Source: Gymnogyps californianus (taxonomy: Eukaryota; Chordata; Aves; Accipitriformes; Cathartidae). Taken from it: 64,000 nt of DNA. The DNA lies in contig NC_059481.1 in the NCBI RefSeq assembly GCF_018139145.2, forward strand, positions 6,560,368 through 6,624,367, given 5' to 3'. Shown in pieces: positions 40,201 through 51,393 of the stretch; within the stretch, counting starts at the first letter, position 1; every line of letters begins with the position of its first letter. The position numbers and the translations under genes are program-made. Under the pieces are notes generated by a model that saw nothing but the letters and a program-made list of their open reading frames with translations, was not told the DNA's origin and made no database searches.

Positions 40201-42369
40201 AATCAGTAAAACCTATTATGTGTTTTGTAAAAACAAACATTTGCCAGTCTTGGAAGTCATCGCTTGTTCTGTTAGCTTAACTCCTAGTGTCATACGAACT
40301 TTTTTCAAGCCTGTCACAATTTCTTTTAAAGAAAGAAAAAAATTCAAACACCTTAGAAAACATTCTGCAAGAGGAGTGAGAGTCACTTAAGCCTATTTAA
40401 AACTCAATCCAAACAGAGACAGACCTGTTGCCAGTGAGGAGGGAAACTTGGCAGCTTTTGTTAAAGCTTCCCACACAGACACTGGAGACGCAAGAAAACA
40501 AAGAAGCTGTAGTCCCCGAGGGTCCTGCCACTCCCAGGGCAAAACCAGTCCCTTCCCTGCTTTTCTTCTAGCTCTCACAGACACGCACATGCTCTCTTTT
40601 CTCAGTGCCATTAGCTACAGCAATAACCAATTAAGCCCTCCAGACCTGGAAAAAATACAGGAAATGAAGAGTTAAAGAAAAGGGAAAAGAAAAAAAAAGA
40701 TAACTTGGAGGCAAGCCAGCGTCCCCGAATGACTCGGCTCAATCGGCAGCCCGGAGCGACACTCCCCACCGGCCCTTCCCTCCCTTTCCTCTCCCCGCAG
40801 GGCGGGTATGGCCCAGCCCTCCTCTCTTTATCAGGGACAGGAGTTCCCCTTCTTGGTCTCCAGTTGGTTTGGGAGCCCAGAAACTTTGCTAAATTCATCT
40901 TTAACTTTTAGGACAATGGCAAACGCCAGAAATCAGAAAGCAAAAGAACTGAAAATTAATGGAGACAATTCCCCGCAAGCCAAGTGAAGAACCTTTTCTG
41001 CATAACTCCCAAGGAGGCAAAAAGCAGTTACACAGTGCAAAGCAGGGCAGGCTGCCTGGGGTGCCAGGAACGTGCTGTTCCTTTGGCTGTGCAGCACAGG
41101 GAATTGTCCATCCATATGCTCAAACTTGATGGGGCTTTCTTCTCTCCCACGGAAAGCAAAACATACCCTCAATTTAGAAGGGCTCTTGCTTTATCTCAGG
41201 AAGGCAGCAGGAAAAGCTGAAGGCACACTGAAGAGGTATGGCTGGTATGGGTAAGGCTGCCACCTCTTTGCTAAAACTGTTCAAGAGTCATTAAGTTACG
41301 TTTAGTTCTGAGGATCTTTTTCTTAATGCTCTTCGTAAGTGAACTGACCATAGATCTTAGTAAACTAATCTGTTGTCTGAAATGACTCAGTGGAACACCT
41401 TGCACAAGCCTGCATTAGTCGGTGTGGTGCGTCGCCATATGCACTAGGATCAGTGCCTTCAGCAGAGATCAGTCTCCTCAATTTTTCTTGCTCCCTGTCT
41501 GACTGGAAGCCATCCTGTTCCCCAGCACCAGGCAGAGGCACGAGGTCTGGCAAGTCACGGGGCCTGTTTCAAGATGGCCCTCCTAATACTTCCAGTGCAT
41601 AACTTTCACAGCGCTTGCAAGACTGCCACTTTTCCTATGTGTGTGTCTCATAAATTACAATAGCAACAAAAAAGTGGTCAGATAAATCTTCACCAAGAAG
41701 TAAACACTGAACACTGATCAGAACAAGTTAGTGTTTGCATTCAAGTGTTTTTTGTTTTGAAATGGGTTTTACACAGCTGCCAAAAGCTTTTTTGAGACTG
41801 CCCATGTCCCCCTCTCTCTACACTTACGATAAATGTCTCCTTGTGACTCATGTTCAGCCTCTCATCTGCCTTCCTGCCTACTCTAGCTTTCACACAAGTG
41901 TCTGCTAAAGAAAGAAACAGACACACAGTCATTCAGGTGCCTCTAGAACATTTAATTTTAAAATATCAAGAGTATTGATGCTTGCATGGGAAGTGATAAG
42001 CTGGTATATTAGTAGTGACAGGAGCATGGGGGAGGGTAAGAAGCATTGGAAAGGGAAGTAGAAGACATACCGAACAAGAAGGCTAGCAGCTAAAAATTAC
42101 AGCTTGGTACAATCCACACAGACGACCCACACGCCATTCCCTGTGACATTAAGTAATAAAAAAGGGCAACATTAGCTTTGAATCTATGCCCAGTAAGGGT
42201 TTATTCCCAGAGGGGTTTTTTTTGTTGTTGTTTGGTTTTCCCGAGTTTGAGTTCTGAGCAGTGAAACCATAATGGTGGCCAAATACAAGTTTGTTTGGTT
42301 TTGTTTTTTCAACATTCATTTTAATTACCAAGCTGTAACAAATAAATCTCTGGCTGGATTGTAACTAAC

Positions 42370-42910
42370 CTGTGTGGGTCCTTAGATGAGCTTTAAGATG
42401 GGAAGATTTGCCATAAACTTTTTCACACCCCACATAGTGGCATTTGTGCTTTTTCTGGGGGGATCCAGGGTCAGTCCAGCTTCTCGTGCGTTTCTTCTTT
42501 TGTCTGGGGCTTGGCTCAGTTACTGCAGCCAGGCTAGTAGGTGTGGCTGCTCTTCCTCCTCCACACTTACCAGCCGAAGACACACTTTCTTCCCCAAAGT
42601 CCTTAGGAGCAATAGAAATATGTATTTGTTCTGTGATATCAAAGGTCTCTGTTTTTTCCATCCTTAGAGCGGGTGAGTTTGGGACGTGCTGGTTCAGATC
42701 TGCTAAAATGCTAGCTACCACAAGTAATGATGATCCATTGTCTTTCCCGATTTCTCTGACTTCCCGCTTATCTTCTCCATTTGATGAAGGAGGTATTGCT
42801 GCATCAGGCTGGGGATCAGGCTCCCCTTTGGGACTATGGATAATAGCACGACTGGACATAGAAACAAGGCACTCTGCTGCAAAATGATCCACATATGCTG
42901 CTGTTGCCAT
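42370..42910 (-). CDS. KLF13: KLF13 coding exon 1: N-terminus, basic region and zinc finger 1
   Basis: The exon encodes residues 1-180 and the first base of codon 181. KLF13 is a nuclear transcription factor that binds GC-box and CACCC elements; in mammals it activates or represses depending on context, for example CCL5/RANTES in T cells. The start AAAAATGG has A at -3 and G at +4, and the frame closes upstream at 43019-43021 with no other in-frame ATG. Residues 1-21 ([20 protein letters not shown] onward) match the helix that recruits SIN3A in the KLF9/13/14/16 group. Residues 136-144 are basic, a likely nuclear localisation signal. Finger 1 uses Cys157, Cys162, His175 and His179. The total of 277 residues compares with 288 in human. 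The middle, about 30-135, is poorly conserved and much less Ala/Pro/Gly-rich than in mammals. A close KLF13 paralogue is the only real alternative. Confidence 0.97.
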
Positions 42911-43500
42911 TTTTCGTAAGTTTAAAAAGAAATCCAAACAGAAGAGAAAAAAAAAACAAACCCACAACACTGTTCTTTCCCTTTTTAAAAAGATTATGTG
43001 AGTAGCCCTTTCCCTCTCTTATTTCTTAGGATCTCTTTGTAGAAGTAAAGGCTGATTTAGCAGCCATCAAAACCACACTTTGTTCATGACGATCACACCC
43101 AGCTTGTCCCTAAATCAAAAAAGCGTTGGAAGTCCACTGGAAGAGAAAAAGAAGAGCAGATAGATCCTGGCACTGGCAGCTTGTTGCTTGGAGTGTGAAT
43201 TAATGCTGTTTTTTCGAGAACGCAATGAAATAAAGATGCGGCTTCCCCAGCCCTTCCATTGCGTTGTGACAGTAGAATAAGCTTTCCCCGTTATCGCTCC
43301 TCTGAGTCGCCCGGACCCCTGCGGGGGCGTGGCCTGGGAAAACATCTGGGCCTGACGTCACCGCGAAGCCACATCCTGCGCCGATCAGGTTGGCGGCGCG
43401 CGGGGCCGGGAGCTCGGCGGCGCGCGAGCAGGGCTGTGCCCGCCAGCGCGGCCTGCGCGCGGGGCAGCAGTCCGCAAATGAAAGGAAGCGGCCGATTGGC
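42911..43500 (-). other. KLF13: KLF13 5' UTR (start not fixed)
   Basis: The sequence between the CpG island and the ATG. Nearest the ATG, it is T-rich in the mRNA sense, including a long T/C tract at about 42931-42960 and TTTTTAAAAAG. No convincing acceptor lies immediately before the ATG, so an unspliced 5' UTR continuous with exon 1 is the simplest reading. The T/C tract leaves some room for an upstream non-coding exon spliced in from the island. In mammals KLF13 (RFLAT-1) translation has been reported to be controlled through its 5' UTR; whether that holds here cannot be seen. Confidence 0.45.
43353..43360. promoter_or_regulatory. Consensus cAMP response element
   Basis: A perfect palindromic TGACGTCA inside the CpG island, in a CpG-rich context typical of CREB/ATF sites that are occupied in vivo. 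It sits on the gene side of the CCAAT and GC boxes, so it may be near or just downstream of the start site. Confidence 0.6.
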
Positions 43501-43501
43501 T

Positions 43502-43519
43502 GGGGGGGGGGGGGGGGGG
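43502..43519. repeat. G18 homopolymer in the KLF13 promoter
   Basis: Eighteen consecutive G on the plus strand (C18 on the KLF13 strand), directly beside the CCAAT box. Such runs form G-quadruplex or i-motif structures, vary in length and are error-prone in sequencing. The exact count should not be trusted. Confidence 0.9.
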
Positions 43520-45462
43520 CGCCGCGCGTCGACATCGCCCGCCGCGGGAGCGTGTGGCGCCCTCCGCCCCCGCCGTGTCCCAGAGCCACCCCGCGGCCCC
43601 GCGCCACAGCGGCGCAGAGTGGCGGGCGCGGACTCCGCCGGCGGCGGGAAGGCACAGGCAGCCTCCCCCGGCAGCGGTCTCGGCGGCTGTGCGACCATTA
43701 AGCTCCCAGCCCTTTTCACAGGCCGTTCCCTCTGACGGATGTTAACGATTCGGGGCGTGCCATATTAGAGCTTGTAGTCCTAGGGACAATTTAACAGGCG
43801 CTGAACTGTTAAAAGGAAGAGATTAACAAAACGTTGTAAAGTTGGAACTGATACAAGTGACAGGAAAAGAGCGAGACTACACCGTTTGGTCTACAGCTAT
43901 GCAGATGGAGTTCATGTGTGGATTTTGATAGGTTGTGACAGGTTTAACTAACTGCCAGGGAATACAGTTGAAATCGCCTTCCTTTCTGTCAAAGCTCTCC
44001 TCACTATAGCACTCTGCTGCCTCTAAATTATTTCAAAGTGCAAATGAAAATAACTTGCTTTTCATTATTATTCTCAGCTTGCAAAAGATACAGGTCCGCC
44101 AGTTTTAGAGAGATTAATGCCTGAATGAACAAAAGAGTTGTGTGTGCGACTAACTTAACGAGCAAAAGTAAAGAAATGCAACTGAATTCAGATCTGAAAG
44201 TGGTTAGTCTGTGGTGCTTCTTACCTTTTGTTGGAACATGTTTCTCCAGACTAACTCCTCTGAAATGCCTGTCTTTAGTACAGATGGACCTTTTCTCTGA
44301 GCCAGAGACAGTCAGAAAGCAGGACGGCTTCTTTGGAACACTTACTTTCTGGATAGAAAGTCTTGGAGTTTGAGGGGCTGTGAGAGGAAGAGAACATCTG
44401 TTGCAGAAACTCAAAATAGTTTTGGTGTTGAGTAAAAAGTTGTTTTCATACACATGAAAATGTCTTATTCAGGAGCAACGTCTGCTTATGCTACCGCTGC
44501 ACTTTATGAAAAAATATGCTTTAGGTTCTCATACAACACTTCCCCTCTGGGTCAGGCTCATTGGTAACCTGTGTCTACCACAGTGCTCCGTGGGACTTGA
44601 GTCACTCTAGCAAAGGGAGGAATAAGGCATACAACCAGTGCAGGAGGATGTGGTTTAATGCTGAATTGAGCCAGATCATTTTGATGCAGGCGTATCATAC
44701 CATTTGTTCTGCTGAGCATATCTGCAAGAAATGTTTACACATTTCTAAATAAAAAGGTTGAGTTTGGGACTTACCTATTTGTTCCTAGAATAAAAAGGAA
44801 TTCTAGGGAAAACATTTTTATAAGAAATTTTAGTTGAGTTCAAGCTCAGCGGAGGATTGCTTAAATAAATCTACCTGGCAGTTCTTTAGAATTAGTAGCA
44901 GATTCAGAGCAGAAACCCTGCAGCTCCCCCAGTTTGAGGAGAAACAGGGGCCATTTTCAGAGCAGTGAGGAAAGGTCAGAGTTTAGGCACAAGTTCTCAG
45001 TCCTTACCCCAACATCAGTAAATGGACAGGAAAAGGGAGACCTGGACTATCCTGGTTGCCAACCAGCAGCAGGCTTTGCCCCAGCACTGACAGGGGGGTT
45101 CCAGAGGCACCCTGATATCTCTGTGCCCCCACCCCATGCAGCCCCCTCAGCACTGCTGTGCCACTCTCCTACAGCCTCTCCTCACCGCTGTCTCATCCCA
45201 CGATGTTCCTCCATAGCCTGTCCTGGCCATACAGCCTGCCTCTGTGGCCATAGCCTGGCCGTGCTGCCGGCCCCACTCTGTAGCAGTGGCTTCTCCAGAG
45301 CCTCCTGTGGCTCAGAAGGGCTGGTGTGGCCTGGCCCTGGCCAGAGGAGAGGTGCTGGCAGAGGGCAGCAGCAAGTTCAGCAAGTCCTGAGAATTCCCCC
45401 CCTCAGCACAGCCCGCTGTCTGCCTGGCATGAGGAGAGATCCCTCAGGAGGGCCAAGAGATG

Positions 45463-45515
45463 TGATTGGCTCCTCTGCCCCCTTCCGGAACCTTCCAGAG
45501 AAGGCCAGCCAATCA
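45463..45515. promoter_or_regulatory. HSE-like triplet between inverted CCAAT boxes
   Basis: TGATTGGCT at 45463-45471 is the exact reverse complement of AGCCAATCA at 45507-45515; both are NF-Y-type CCAAT sites. Between them, 45482-45496 reads cTTCc gGAAc cTTCc, three perfectly phased units of a heat shock factor element, with an ETS-like CCGGAA overlapping. About 100 bp to the left, 45355-45368 (CTGGCAGAGGGCAG) resembles a CTCF core. All lie in a GC-rich stretch about 1.8 kb upstream of the KLF13 island. The motifs are seen; promoter or enhancer activity is inference. Confidence 0.35.
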
Positions 45516-48500
45516 GGAAAGGAGCTTACATGCTGTGTCAGGTTTTCCTCAGTGGAGCATTTTCTGGGCACCATGTTGGCACAGAGGCATCTGTGTCTCC
45601 AGGGGGGTTATTTGGGTGATAATCTGATGCTGCTTATGTTTTGCCTTCATCGCGTGAGCAGGCAGGACACAGCTCACCACATTCCTGGAGTCTTTGGCCA
45701 GAGGAGAGAGGCAATACATTGTGTGCACAGCCAGGCCCGTTGGCAGCAGGCGGACCATGAGGAGGTAATGGTTCGCTATAGCCGATGGGAGGGAGAAGTC
45801 CTAACTTTCTTTTTCAACAGATCTGTTAGGTTAAAGCCTTGTCCTGATAGCAGCTCCTGTTATATAGGAGTGCCTTTCATGTAAAATTAATGGCTATAAC
45901 CAAGTCCCCAGTGAACTTCGTGAACTCTCTAGTACTTCTGCAATTTTGCAGTTGAGAGTTTGTTTCGGTATCGGCCTGGAAATGTGACACTGGCTGTGTT
46001 CCGTGTGGTTAAGGGCAGGCTGCTGAGGTTGGGGGGTGCAGAGGTGGAGGTTTGTTTTGATGAGAACTTAGTCCTTTCTCGGTTGGATGAACCCTTTGGG
46101 TGTGACTTCTTCGTTTGGGAAAGAGCAATGTTGTGAAGGTTACTTGTAACGAAGGCTTTTTAATGTGAAAGAAAATTTAGTCATATTCAGCAGATGTGTA
46201 TGTAGCCCAGTTAGGGTTCGTGTATTACTCTCTTTTAAATCATGACTATGAATGAAAATATGTGTCTGACTTTCTAATAGCTGACTAGAAGTAAAAAATT
46301 GTCCTGTCTTGCACACTATCAGTATGCAAGAGTCACTGTCTCTTTGCATGTACAAGAGCAGGGTGTAGTGTGTTTGTCATCTGGACATGAAAATTCCAGC
46401 TGCCCGGTGGAACCAGCTTTAGCTTTTAGTGCAGGATTGCAAGTACTAAATGCTTCTGTGTGAACTAACAGTAGCAAACAGCCTCCCTGCAAGCAGCAGG
46501 GGTGAAGAGTCTCCTTTGTAAGAAATTTTAGTCATTACATTAGATCAGTAGTACAAAAAGATTTTATGGAAAATCACTAGCCAAAATACCATGCCCATTT
46601 ATCAGCTCTTTCTTGTAATGATAATATATTTACCTGTCTCTTTGTTCATTGTTATTATTTACTGCATATTTATTTTCTCTGAGCAAGTGGAAGAGTGAAT
46701 TTCTGTAAGTACACAGTAAATCTTAAATTCACCTCTGCTGAATATCCTGCAACTGTTGACTTGTTCTCACCAAATGAGCTGAATTTTGAAACTGAGATTA
46801 CCAAAACCATTTAATAAAAATAGATCTTACCTCCTTCTTTAATTTTCTTTATTTGATTATGTTGTTGCTGTGCTCTCACCTGAAGGCATTTGTCCCACAG
46901 ACTAAAGTGAGAATTTTTCCCTCTGTTATGGCACTGTTTTTCCATCCACTCAAGTAATACAGCCTGGGTTTTGGCAGGGGTTTTTAATATTTAGTGTTTT
47001 CCTAATACATGATTTAGAGTTTTGTTTAGCTACAAATGCATAGCAGCAGAATAATTTTAAATTGAATCCACCCTGTTCTGCCCCTCCCAAAATAGCTCAT
47101 TGTTTTAAATTGCAAGAATAAGAAGCTCTAAAATGCTTTGTGAAATGAAAATAGTTTTATGAATTCTATTAACAAGAACTTTAAACAGAGTAGAATAAAG
47201 TCCTTATACAAATGCCAGACTTGCTTCAAAATCAGCTGATGTTTTGTTTTGCGTGGCCAAAATAAATAAAAAAATATTGAGCTTTAGCAACATTTTTCAT
47301 AACTGGTGTAAAAACGGCTATTCCAGTTAAAAGGATGCTGTAGTATCACATCCTTATAAACCAAATGATAGTGGAAGTCTGCAACATGCAAAATTGGGCA
47401 ATCTGAAGCAGGAATTTTATGAGTGGGAGATATGAGGAATTTTATCTGAGAAAAATTAGTTTACTATTCCCAAGAACATGATAAGATCTAAACATGCAGT
47501 TCTATAGAAGCAGACATTTCATCAGCATTTTTCCTGCATGAGTTTGCTCAATAATTTCTTCTATTTTCATACACTTCTGCTTTAGATCCAGTGAGTCAGA
47601 CACAGAAAAATTGTAAACCACAGGAGTTCTATGGACTTCAGTGAAGTTACATTATTTTACATCACCTCAGGAAGCTCTTTATGAGAACGGAAAAAGTAAA
47701 AGGCCATGTAGTCCCTCTCCCTGTTTCAGTTCCTACACAGCAGCTATAAGATGAAAAGACCTAGTTTCATTTTATTTTGTCTACGTAAATAGTTCCCTGT
47801 CCAATAAAACTGAAGAAACAAAGAAAAAAAGGAAACGGAGAAAATATCAGACATCTCTGCTTGCATTCTTGTGGTACCTGTATTCACAATCCTATATTTT
47901 GATAGAATATTAGTCATCACTAATGCTTTCCTGTGGTTGCTCCTTAGTGGTTCCGTGGTTTGAGGGGGGCTCTGGAAAGAGCTGTGTAAGAGTGGTTGGT
48001 TGAGTTCATAGCCATGGGAATAAAAGGGCACAGAATTGTAAAGCCTATGGCCTGTAGCTCTCTCAAAGATAAGCATGCCTAATGATGTCTCTTTTGTTGA
48101 TATCAAGTTAATAATGCAGAACTGGTAGAAGATAGGAAGAGAAGGAGGAAATGGACAGGTTTCTGCCAGAGATGAGCCACACACTTTGCTGAATGTTTGC
48201 ACAGTGCTGTTTTCACCACAGCTCCCAGTGACTTAAAAGAGTGAGTATCAGATGTTCACCCACATTTTCAGAATCCCTTTAGCTCATTGTACTTTGGACA
48301 AATCACTGTGTTATAGCAAGTAATTGCTTGAATTCATATCAACATCACCAGTAAGTCTCCAGTTGTTAAGGACTTGGACTGTAGGCAAATAAAAAAAAAA
48401 AGGCTCTAGTGGCTTAAATTTGACAATACTTTTGCAAAGGGTAGAGGTAAGGCTTGAATATTAAAAAAATCAAGAAGCCATTTATACATGGTGTCTGGGA

Positions 48501-49266
48501 GTCAGCAGTCAGCAACTTTGACATTTCAGAAACACTGCAAGCTGCTTTGGAGGGCTGAGAAAGCACTGTAAGCTATAGTGACAGCAATGTGCTGTGTCAC
48601 TGAGCTTCCCGGACTGGCTGTGACAGGAATCAAAAATGCTAGAATAGTGCCCAAAACAATGGTCTTGCCATCTTTCTAGCTCAGTTGAATCCAAGCACAT
48701 TGGAAATCTCATGAAATTGCTTTTGCAAACTATCCCATTTGATTTTCAGTGTAATTTGAGGGCTTCTGTTGATGGACAGAGACTTCTGAATTCTTGAGTA
48801 TCGTTCTTTCGCCATGCTAAAATTAGAGAAGTGCTATTGTAATTAATGATGGCACACAAAATGGCAGAGGGCTTTATTGGCGTGGCAGAGATAAATGAAT
48901 AATTAGGAAAATAAACTCTGAAGGAAAAAAACCCTCACGCTTAAGAAGTGTTTTAATACTTTCGGAAGATGGGACACAAGACAGACTGTGTTCTCTATAC
49001 TGTACTGTGGCAGTTTGTGCTATCGTGTGTGCTATGGAAAAAAGAGTATCATATAGATGTTCTTGCATTAAATAGTGATTTAAATGTTTATTTTATTTTC
49101 ATCTGTTTATTTCTACAGTAGGAGACTGATGTGACCAGTATGGCAATGTAAGGGATAGGGAAATGGAGAGTCTTAACTGGTCTGAGTGAAGTGTTATTTA
49201 TTGTATAATGTTGTATCTTTGTGGAAAATGATAAAAGCTGAGAAACAAAAGAAAGCACAGTTGTTG

Positions 49267-49296
49267 TTCAATACTTAGTCCTTCAATACTTAGTCC
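49267..49296. repeat. 15-bp tandem pair
   Basis: TTCAATACTTAGTCC occurs twice in immediate succession with no mismatch (49267-49281 and 49282-49296). This is a simple recent duplication in intergenic DNA. Confidence 0.95.
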
Positions 49297-51393
49297 TTTT
49301 CTGTATCAGAGCATTAAATAATAGTTTAGATGTTAGAAATGAGCATTAATGATATGTATGCAGACTGTATCTGTTTTAATGGATTTCTTGGGAGGACTTT
49401 TAGTGAGGCTGTCCACATAATCATCGCAGCCACTGTGTGTGCAAATAATGCCTGGGCATTTCTAAGCAGCAAGACTGATAGGGGGCTATGGGGTGGGGAG
49501 AAGGGCTTGACTTATTTTATTTATATATTTTTACCTCCTCTTGAGAGGAGAAAGATGGGGAGGAAGGCTCAGTGAAGCCATTGCTGCTTGTACAGGGAAA
49601 TGTTTTATTCCAATGCTTTTATTTTGGAATCTAGCCCTGGTTCTTCTTTTCCTCAATAATTTTCTCAATTGTTATTTCTTAGATACCACTTACCACAATG
49701 TTTAGTAAGCAGACGGGTGTGTTTTGAAATGTGAGATTTTTTTTTTACATATACACCACTTTTTTTTTTTTCTCCCTTTTATTAGCCTTTCTTGATGCTC
49801 CGTATAGGACTCGGTGTATAGCAAAGCTAGACTTGCCTCTGACTCTTCTGGACAGACCTATAGAGTGGTGCATTCTTTCTCTGTAGCACAGCTCTCCTCA
49901 CCTCTTCACATGGGGGCTCGCGTCACTGCCAGCATCCAGGTGCCTCTTAGTTGCACAGGGCTTATATGCTTGTAAGGTTCTGTGGCTTCTGGGCACTGCC
50001 CTTTCCATACTGGAAAGCCCAGAGGCAGAAGTAAAGCACTTCTTTGTGAGCAGCAAACTGAATCGTGAAATTCAGTTTCTGCTTCAGCTGTCAAGACATC
50101 GGGTACTGGGCAGATCACAGAAGACGTTTGCAGTTGCTGTGCTCATGGCATTCTTTTTTACACACAATCTCTGAGAAAGCTGTGACCAAAGAAATGTCAT
50201 ACCTGAGTCTGTATAGGGCTATTTCTCTGGTTTCTTTCAGCCATGAAGCAGGCAAAGAGGCCTTTTTTAAGATGGTAGTGCTGTTTCTTGCAATAATGAT
50301 CAGCAGGGTGTCCTAAAAGGCTTCACAGTGATCAACATGGCTGAATACACCAAGCAGGCCTGTTCCGTAGTGTGCCTGACCTCTGCAGTTGAGGCATGAC
50401 AGTGTCTTGGCTCATTTCCAGGTACAGGCATGCCTTTCTGCTGTGGTCAGACCTCTGAACTGGTGACCCACAAGTAAACATTTGGGTTTTTTGCTTTTAA
50501 TTTCCTTTTTCATCTTCCTTTTACCTTTCTGTCTCTTAATTTTCATAAAGTTGCTGTTCATCATATATTCCAGGAAAGCAATTCAATGAGAGCAAAGCTG
50601 TAGGTCAGTGGTGTGTAACATGCTATGAAAAAAGGTCCAAGTGAAGCAGTAATATCTGGTGGCCAGTGGTTCTGAGACATCCAATCATAACAAGTCAGCA
50701 GCTGCACCAGTAAAGGGCCTTTTAACTGTTGATGTAAAAACTTAAGAATATTGTGAAATGTAACTTTCCTGCCATAAAAAAATCATAGAACTTGAAATGA
50801 TGAAATCCAGTTCTCCATCTGGTGCATATTTGTGAGGAATCAGGACAAAATAAGAAGAAAGTAACTTCTTTTAAATGCAACAGCAAGTTGAATAATGCTT
50901 ACCAGAGAAAAGGAGGGTGTTCAGGTTAAGGTACAGCAAACATGGGAAGGTAAAACATAAAATAATTAATTTCTCTATTTTCAGTCTCTGTAACAGGAGC
51001 CTGAGACTTCTGTCAGATTTTGGCAGCTATAAAGCAGAAAGTGATGAAGTTAGAAGCCATGCCTTGAGAATAATCACTTCCACTGGATTTGATCCACAGA
51101 ATCATTATTTTGAGCTCTGTGTAACTCATTTCAGTGTTGGTTTTGGTCTTTTATGATTTACCCACTTATAATTTCTAGTTCTTCACTTATGTGTGCTTTT
51201 TGCAATGTGTGAGTATTGCATGTTGCCACTTCTGCTAAGCTTCTTTTCATCCAAAAGCACAGAAAATACCAACATGTCACCAGGAAGCTCTCAGATGAGT
51301 GAATTGATCTAGTAGCTTATTCAATAAATGTTGTGTAACATTTTTTTCATGTTCATGCTTGCAAGCCAGCAATGAATTGCAGGTGCAAATACC

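Larger units (their letters stand above)
13180..42369 (-). other. KLF13: KLF13 intron 1 (29,190 bp, phase 1)
   Basis: The donor reads CACAG|GTTAGT just below exon 1, and the acceptor reads CCTGTAG|GTGAA above exon 2. Both are canonical GT-AG on the minus strand. The interior has no supported coding exon on either strand. It holds two MIR-like SINEs (14115-14210 and 40108-40200), a (CT)n microsatellite (21510-21570), a pentanucleotide repeat (35921-35987), a 31-bp tandem duplication (34611-34672), a compact inverted repeat (27713-27756) and several A or T homopolymer runs. Most of the intron is unique sequence with low repeat density, as usual for birds. Enhancers are likely but cannot be picked out from a single sequence. 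Confidence 0.93.
7605..43700 (-). other. KLF13: KLF13 gene, approximate transcript span
   Basis: The gene body as inferred on the minus strand runs from the CpG island, through two coding exons separated by a 29-kb intron, to a probable polyadenylation site near 7.6 kb. Exon boundaries within the CDS are read directly from splice motifs and the open frame. Both transcript ends are estimates: the start rests on the CpG island and the end on the position of a polyadenylation signal with mRNA-end-like context. No other coding exon is visible inside the span. Confidence 0.75.
43300..43720 (-). promoter_or_regulatory. KLF13: KLF13 CpG island promoter
   Basis: About 420 bp of very GC-rich, CpG-dense DNA in an AT-leaning region, 0.4-0.8 kb upstream of the ATG. 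It has a consensus CRE, TGACGTCA, at 43353-43360. A CCAAT box lies on the KLF13 strand (ATTGG on plus, 43495-43499). A GC box CCGCCCCCGCC at 43564-43574 reads GGCGGGGGCGG on the KLF13 strand. GGGGGCGTGG lies near 43323. No clear TATA box is seen. The GC boxes are the type bound by Sp and KLF proteins, so autoregulation is possible. The island may fire in both directions, but no plus-strand gene is seen. Confidence 0.85.

Noticed and set aside
42911..42970. In-frame N-terminal extension of KLF13 by 20 residues
   Set aside because: The extension would start at GTG, not ATG, and codes a Phe-rich stretch from a T tract. The ATG at 42908-42910 has a good Kozak context and matches the known KLF13 start.
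43200..43735. Several long frames on both strands in the CpG island
   Set aside because: GC-rich sequence lacks stop codons. The products are Arg/Pro/Ala/Gly-rich in all frames and overlap each other, as expected for shadows over a promoter.
44934..45884. Longest open frame in the window (316 codons, plus strand)
   Set aside because: It begins at TTG; the first in-frame ATG is at 45429, leaving 151 codons. GC-rich DNA holds frames open by chance, the predicted protein has no domain I recognise, and composition is Pro/Ser/Cys-rich low complexity. The underlying DNA is discussed as a possible regulatory module instead.
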